From NCBI GenBank assembly GCA_029251785.1, contig JAQXCQ010000184.1, positions 1 to 37,549 on the forward strand: DNA of 37,549 bases, in the 5' to 3' direction. How positions within the stretch are numbered: position 1 is the stretch's first letter; every line of letters starts with the position of its first letter. This document shows, in pieces, positions 33,650-37,549 of the stretch. Both the position numbers and the translations under genes were made by a program. The notes under the pieces were generated by a model. That model ran no database searches. It had not been told where the DNA came from and saw nothing but the letters and a program-made list of their open reading frames with translations. This DNA comes from Maricaulis sp. (GTDB lineage: Bacteria > Pseudomonadota > Alphaproteobacteria > Caulobacterales > Maricaulaceae).

Positions 33650-33671
33650 GATTTCACCTTGACCCGGCCCC

Positions 33672-33689
33672 CCTGAACCCGGCCTGAAC
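33672..33689. promoter_or_regulatory. PhoP-box-like 11-bp-spaced direct repeat
   Basis: On the minus strand GTTCAGG occurs twice (33689-33683 and 33678-33672), exactly 11 bases start to start; with the preceding bases it reads TGTTCA-N5-GGTTCA, the layout of the enterobacterial PhoP box ([T/G]GTTTA-N5-[T/G]GTTTA) with one substitution per half. It is 22 bases before the ATG of the PepSY-like gene heading the phoP-phoQ-like operon. The short distance makes its position relative to the promoter unclear. Confidence 0.5.
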
Positions 33690-33713
33690 AAATTCCTAAA
33701 AAATCACAACGGC

Positions 33714-34625
33714 CTAAAATTTCATTCCCTTGCGGGGGTCATCCGCACTCGACGGGTGCCAGGTCGCCAGAAAGTCTCTCAATTCATCGTCCTGCTCCGG
33801 CAAGGCTACAAGCAAACGCACCATCTGGTCACCCCGCTTGCCGTTACTCCCAGCAAAACCCTTGCCACGCAAACGGAGCAAACTGCCAGAGGTCGACCCC
33901 GCGGGGACGCGCACATCCACGGCACCATCTATGGTCGGCACCCGCACCTTTGCCCCCAGCGTCGCCTCTTTCAGACTGACGGGCAGTTCCAGATGCACGG
34001 TTTCATGCTCCCGGCGGAAATATTTATGGGTTGCCACCTTAATCTCAATCAAAGCATCACCGGCTTGCCCGCCCTGCAGCGACGCATCGCCCTGGCGACG
34101 CAGTCTCAGCACCTGGCCATCCATGGCACCGGGCGGCACCGACACATCCATCGAACGGCCACCTGGCAGCGTCACACGGTGTTTGCCGCCCCGCGCCGCA
34201 TCCATGAAGTCCACGCGAACGGCTTGGCGAATATCACTGCCACGTGGCGGTGGCGCACGGCGCTGCTGCTGTTGTTGCTGGGCGCCGAAATCCGTGAATA
34301 GGTCGGAAAAAATATCGCCCATGCCCTCGAAATTGCGGCCACCGCGCGATTGGCGGTGATTAAATGGACCGCCAGCACCCGGGCGCCCGCCCATGCCGCC
34401 CATACCGCCAAAGCCTGCTGCGCCGCCGGCATCGTATTCTGCCCGTTTTTCCTTGTCAGACAGGGTATTGAAGGCCTGTGAGACGCGCTTGAAACGTTCC
34501 TCGGCCGCCTTGTCGCCCGGCTTGGCATCGGGATGCAGCGCCTTGGCAAGCTTGCGATAGGCCTTCCGGATCTCTGCATCAGATGCAGTCTTCGAAACAC
34601 CAAGAATTTTATACGGGTCGTCCAT
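33714..34625 (-). CDS. DnaJ-class co-chaperone, CbpA-like
   Basis: A 303-aa Hsp40 protein. The J-domain is residues 1-~66 with the DnaK-activating HPD at 31-33; a Gly/Phe/Met-rich region (GFGGMGGMGGRPGAGG) follows; a Gln run (GAQQQQQQRR) precedes two C-terminal substrate-binding beta domains (VDFMDAARGGKHRVTL, IKVATHKYFRREHETVHLEL, LRLRGKGFAGSNGKRGDQMV). The zinc-finger of true DnaJ is missing, so CbpA/DjlA-type type II. It lies 71 bases downstream of the GTA gene with nothing recognisable between. Confidence 0.88.
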   Translation of the reverse strand: MDDPYKILGVSKTASDAEIRKAYRKLAKALHPDAKPGDKAAEERFKRVSQAFNTLSDKEKRAEYDAGGAAGFGGMGGMGGRPGAGGPFNHRQSRGGRNFEGMGDIFSDLFTDFGAQQQQQQRRAPPPRGSDIRQAVRVDFMDAARGGKHRVTLPGGRSMDVSVPPGAMDGQVLRLRRQGDASLQGGQAGDALIEIKVATHKYFRREHETVHLELPVSLKEATLGAKVRVPTIDGAVDVRVPAGSTSGSLLRLRGKGFAGSNGKRGDQMVRLLVALPEQDDELRDFLATWHPSSADDPRKGMKF

Positions 34626-34696
34626 GCACTCTGGCCCTTGTCGACGCTGTTACCCCCTTGCATGTAGGCGGGTTTGTCGCCCGGTGCAAAACAGGC

Positions 34697-37549
34697 TCAC
34701 AGATCGAGCTGCACGCAAGCCGCGCGACCCGCCCCGATTTGTTGGGAGAGCTGGGCAATATGCACGGTGATCGAGGCGGGAATTTCGCCATACACAGAGA
34801 GCAATTCGGCATCGCTCAGACTGCATTTGGGCTGGCTGGTAACCGTTTTAAAAGCACTCGCATCATTCACCCACAAATCCACCGAATATCGCTCATCATC
34901 CTCCGCCAGCGGGATCTCACTGGCCGCCCAATCATCTGACCCGATACGTCCACACCGCACCCAGCTAATTTCGACATTGGCGCCGACACGATGCGCGCGC
35001 ACATGAACCGGCGCGTAAGGCCGCCGCCAGACCTGCCTGGAGACCAATGTCGTCACAGCGGCCCCGCTCCCGTGCGGGTCACCACTGGCACTTACAACGC
35101 GGCACTCGAGATCCACACCGTGCTCATGGCTCTGCAGCGCCAGACCGCCCGCCTGCTCACGCCAGCCTGCCTCAAGAAGCACCACACGGGCGCCTGTCTG
35201 TGCAATCCCCGTTGAGGACGTGCCCCTCTGCCCACGCAGCAAATCCCGCAACCGGTATCGCCGAGGTGCGATCAATTCCGCCTGTGCATATTGCAACACT
35301 TCCCACTCACCATCGGCTTGCTCAACCGCCAACGCATTGCCCCCGTTGAGCACATCCAGCGCTGTCACGCTGTCCAGCACGCCCGAATACAATTCAACCT
35401 CCAACACACTCCCCCGGTCCCACCGACCACGCGCTGCCGAAGCCAAATCTGCGGTGAGCCGGCCCATAATCGCGGCCGACCTCACCTGACCCCGCAATTG
35501 CGGCACACCGCCTAGTGTCGACAGAACAACGTCGTGTGGCCCGGCCCACGGTTCGGCGAAGGCAGCAAGCAGCGGACTTTGCGTCTCGCCCACGACCTGT
35601 TCATCAAGCAATGGCAGGTCCAGCACACACAAATCTGGACGTGACGGGATCGGATACCCGTCCGGCCCTACGCCTGTCTCACTTCCGGAAATCACAGATG
35701 TGCGCGGGCTCGGCGCGCAGGCAGAAACCTGCCGCGTCTGCGCACCGTCCATCGAACACACACGCATCGGCCCGTCACCGAGATTAATCCCATCACCCAT
35801 TTCAAGCCGAAGCGCCGAGGGCGGCAATGTGGCGCTGATCCGTCGGCGACGCGCCTCGATTTCGCTCAGTCCGGCCTGGCACATCTGCCGCGCCTGCCCG
35901 GCATCACACAGCAAGGGCAATTGCCAGCTGGAGACACCGGCCTCGCCAAAAGTATCGCGAGCAAACACTTGCCCCGGCCGATACTCCGCACCGTCATCGA
36001 CAAAGCTAAGTCGTAGATCACGCGGCAGATCGACCAGCGCTTCATCCGAGACCTCGATGGACGGGCTGCCCTCGACCTGCACGAGGTCTGCAACGTCAAT
36101 CGATTGAAGCGAAATGCCCGCCGAGCGAAACACCAGCCCCGCCGCCCCAGCCACCATCCCAAATCCCATCACCGTCGATAGCGGCTCCAGCATGGCCCGC
36201 GGCGTCACCGGGCCCGGCGCGCTGTATCCTGCGACCAGATCATCCAGTCCCGACACATCCACTGGCGCAATGCCCGCCTCATCGCACACCTCGGAGACAA
36301 TCGCGCTGACCGGTACCAGCCCCGCCCGGCCGTTCAGCCAATGCCCGGTGCGCCAATTCTCGCCATCCGCCCAGATATCACCGCGCGCCGGAAAGTCCGG
36401 CCACGGCCGAGCGTCATAGGCCCAGACATGGATAAGGTCCCTATCCACCATCGCCGCGCCATAGACTGGCGAGATCGGGTTTTCCGTTGTTGAGGTCTGA
36501 AAATGCGAGATCATCGCTTCCAGATAACGACGCTGAATCAAATCATCCCGCACCCCGTTCGAGCCATGCGGAAGGGCGCTCTCAGCGCTTTTGGGATCGA
36601 CAAATACATTCGGCTGATTGCTGCCCAGATCGACACCTGGACAACCAATTTCCGTCAGCCAGATCGGCTTGCCCATTGGCGTCCAGCTGGTCGAATTTGC
36701 GGCGCGGATGCCTGCCGGACGGTCATGGTGAGGCTGCGACCACCAATTGACCAGATCCTTGTAACGCCACACCCAGGGCTCGCCATGTTGGGCATCGGTG
36801 ATGGCCGTACGCACCTGCGCATCGCGATTTGATTCGGATGCATAATACCAGTCATAGCCCTCTCCGCCCGCCACATTGGACCGCAAATAATCCCGGTCCT
36901 GTACACGCGCATATTCGCTGGAATCCAGATGGCTATCCCCCGCTCGCCAATCCGATAGCGGCACATACCAGTCAATCGCCACGGCATCGATATTGGCATC
37001 GGCCCACAGCGGATCGAGATGAAAATGCTTCGCCCCGCCGCCTGGCTGATGGCCGGAATACTCGCTCCAGTCCGCTGCATAGGAGAGGCGCGTCTGCGCG
37101 CCCAGCAATTGCCGCGCCTGCGCGGCCAGAGTTTTCAAATGGCCGACCGCCGGATAAGCGCCGGCCGCATCGCGCACTATGGTCAGCGACACCATTTCCG
37201 AACCGATCAGAAATCCGTCCACTCCGCCCGCAGCCTGGGCCAGCGCCGCACAATGGAGAATAAAGCGATTGAGGCCCCAATCCGCGCCCGCTGCACAGCT
37301 CACCTGCCCGCCCGAAACCGTAAAATCCGCCGCTTCTGCCGAGCCGAAAAACGCCGCCACCTGCGCCGCGGCATTCGCGGTTTGGTCGACTGTGCCAGCC
37401 TGCCCCGGCCCTGGATCACAGCTAATCCGCCCGCGCCAGGGAAACGCTGCCTGCGCCGCCCCGCCCCACGGGTCTGGCAACACATTATCCTCGGGCACAT
37501 CCATCAAAATGAAGGGGTAGAGCGTCACCGCCAGTCCGCGCGCCTTCAA
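34697..37549 (-). CDS. GTA TIM-barrel/baseplate tail protein, C-terminal part
   Basis: The visible 950 residues are the large tail/baseplate protein of the RcGTA-type gene transfer agent (gp15/Rcc01698 group, annotated as glycoside-hydrolase/phage-tail protein). The TIM-barrel-like domain carries WGLNRFILHCAALAQ, DGFLIGSEMVSLT, DWSEYSGHQPGGGAKHFHLD, DAVAIDWYVPLSDWR, WYYASESNRD and GKPIWLTEIGCPGVDLG; the phage-tail-like second half includes GSPSIEVSDEALVDLPRDL, LEVELYSGVLDSVTALDVL and RYRLRDLLRGQRGTSSTG. The reading frame is open at the right edge, so the N-terminus lies outside; the first codon is an internal leucine, not a start. The rest of the GTA cluster would be to the right. Confidence 0.88.
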   Translation of the reverse strand: MKARGLAVTLYPFILMDVPEDNVLPDPWGGAAQAAFPWRGRISCDPGPGQAGTVDQTANAAAQVAAFFGSAEAADFTVSGGQVSCAAGADWGLNRFILHCAALAQAAGGVDGFLIGSEMVSLTIVRDAAGAYPAVGHLKTLAAQARQLLGAQTRLSYAADWSEYSGHQPGGGAKHFHLDPLWADANIDAVAIDWYVPLSDWRAGDSHLDSSEYARVQDRDYLRSNVAGGEGYDWYYASESNRDAQVRTAITDAQHGEPWVWRYKDLVNWWSQPHHDRPAGIRAANSTSWTPMGKPIWLTEIGCPGVDLGSNQPNVFVDPKSAESALPHGSNGVRDDLIQRRYLEAMISHFQTSTTENPISPVYGAAMVDRDLIHVWAYDARPWPDFPARGDIWADGENWRTGHWLNGRAGLVPVSAIVSEVCDEAGIAPVDVSGLDDLVAGYSAPGPVTPRAMLEPLSTVMGFGMVAGAAGLVFRSAGISLQSIDVADLVQVEGSPSIEVSDEALVDLPRDLRLSFVDDGAEYRPGQVFARDTFGEAGVSSWQLPLLCDAGQARQMCQAGLSEIEARRRRISATLPPSALRLEMGDGINLGDGPMRVCSMDGAQTRQVSACAPSPRTSVISGSETGVGPDGYPIPSRPDLCVLDLPLLDEQVVGETQSPLLAAFAEPWAGPHDVVLSTLGGVPQLRGQVRSAAIMGRLTADLASAARGRWDRGSVLEVELYSGVLDSVTALDVLNGGNALAVEQADGEWEVLQYAQAELIAPRRYRLRDLLRGQRGTSSTGIAQTGARVVLLEAGWREQAGGLALQSHEHGVDLECRVVSASGDPHGSGAAVTTLVSRQVWRRPYAPVHVRAHRVGANVEISWVRCGRIGSDDWAASEIPLAEDDERYSVDLWVNDASAFKTVTSQPKCSLSDAELLSVYGEIPASITVHIAQLSQQIGAGRAACVQLDL

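Noticed and set aside
34160-34290. Glutamine run in the DnaJ gene as a repeat expansion
   Set aside because: Only about six codons long and within the usual flexible linker of CbpA-like proteins.

Overview
This window reads as a chromosomal segment of an alphaproteobacterium, most probably Caulobacterales/Maricaulales (Hyphomonadaceae-like). The reasons are a PleC-like multi-PAS kinase, Glu/Leu/Phe/Val dehydrogenase, DUF1289, DUF3253 and DUF938 proteins, an htrA-regulator-kinase-glnE string, and a gene-transfer-agent (GTA) tail gene at the right edge. The DNA is uniformly GC-rich with dense, often overlapping genes. I see no insertion sequence, integrase, CRISPR array or rRNA; the only phage-like gene is the GTA one, which is normally a domesticated chromosomal element.

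Left part (1-9.0 kb): the 5' half of glmU lies on the minus strand and diverges from gph, which meets a small conserved-looking gene tail to tail. A tRNA-Val(CAC) with its own promoter follows. Next is a tight ferric-iron ABC operon (lipoprotein binding protein, fused double permease, ATPase) with an unknown 210-aa gene coupled to its end and a Fur-like palindrome in front. An M20 metallopeptidase lipoprotein and a Leu/Glu dehydrogenase converge on a bidirectional terminator.

Middle part (9.1-18.4 kb): compact housekeeping and accessory genes (uracil-DNA glycosylase family, DUF3253, a hexapeptide acetyltransferase, DUF1289, TauE/SafE exporter, dusA) are followed by a signalling cluster on the plus strand: an EAL protein with a degenerate GGDEF-like middle, a stand-alone receiver, and a large PleC-like membrane kinase. 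Together these suggest a c-di-GMP/phosphorelay module tied to cell polarity or motility (inference).

Right-middle part (18.4-29.7 kb, all minus strand): a collinear envelope-stress and nitrogen block reads htrA, OmpR-type regulator, kinase, glnE, EF-hand protein, ECF sigma factor, putative anti-sigma, CnrR/ZraP-like periplasmic protein. CpxR-like tandem repeats lie before htrA. Upstream of it are an alpha/beta-hydrolase-OsmC fusion, an isolated ccmE and a DUF938 methyltransferase.

Right end (29.8-37.5 kb, minus strand): an unknown 454-aa protein with a near-CtrA box upstream, then a PepSY-like secreted protein with a PhoP/PhoQ-type pair preceded by an 11-bp-spaced direct repeat, a CbpA-like DnaJ, and the C-terminal 951 codons of the GTA TIM-barrel/baseplate protein, truncated by the window edge. 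No clearly new defence or mobile system is visible. The strongest leads are the regulatory repeats in front of two-component operons, the EAL/receiver/PleC-like cluster, and the uncharacterised proteins embedded in recognisable operons.
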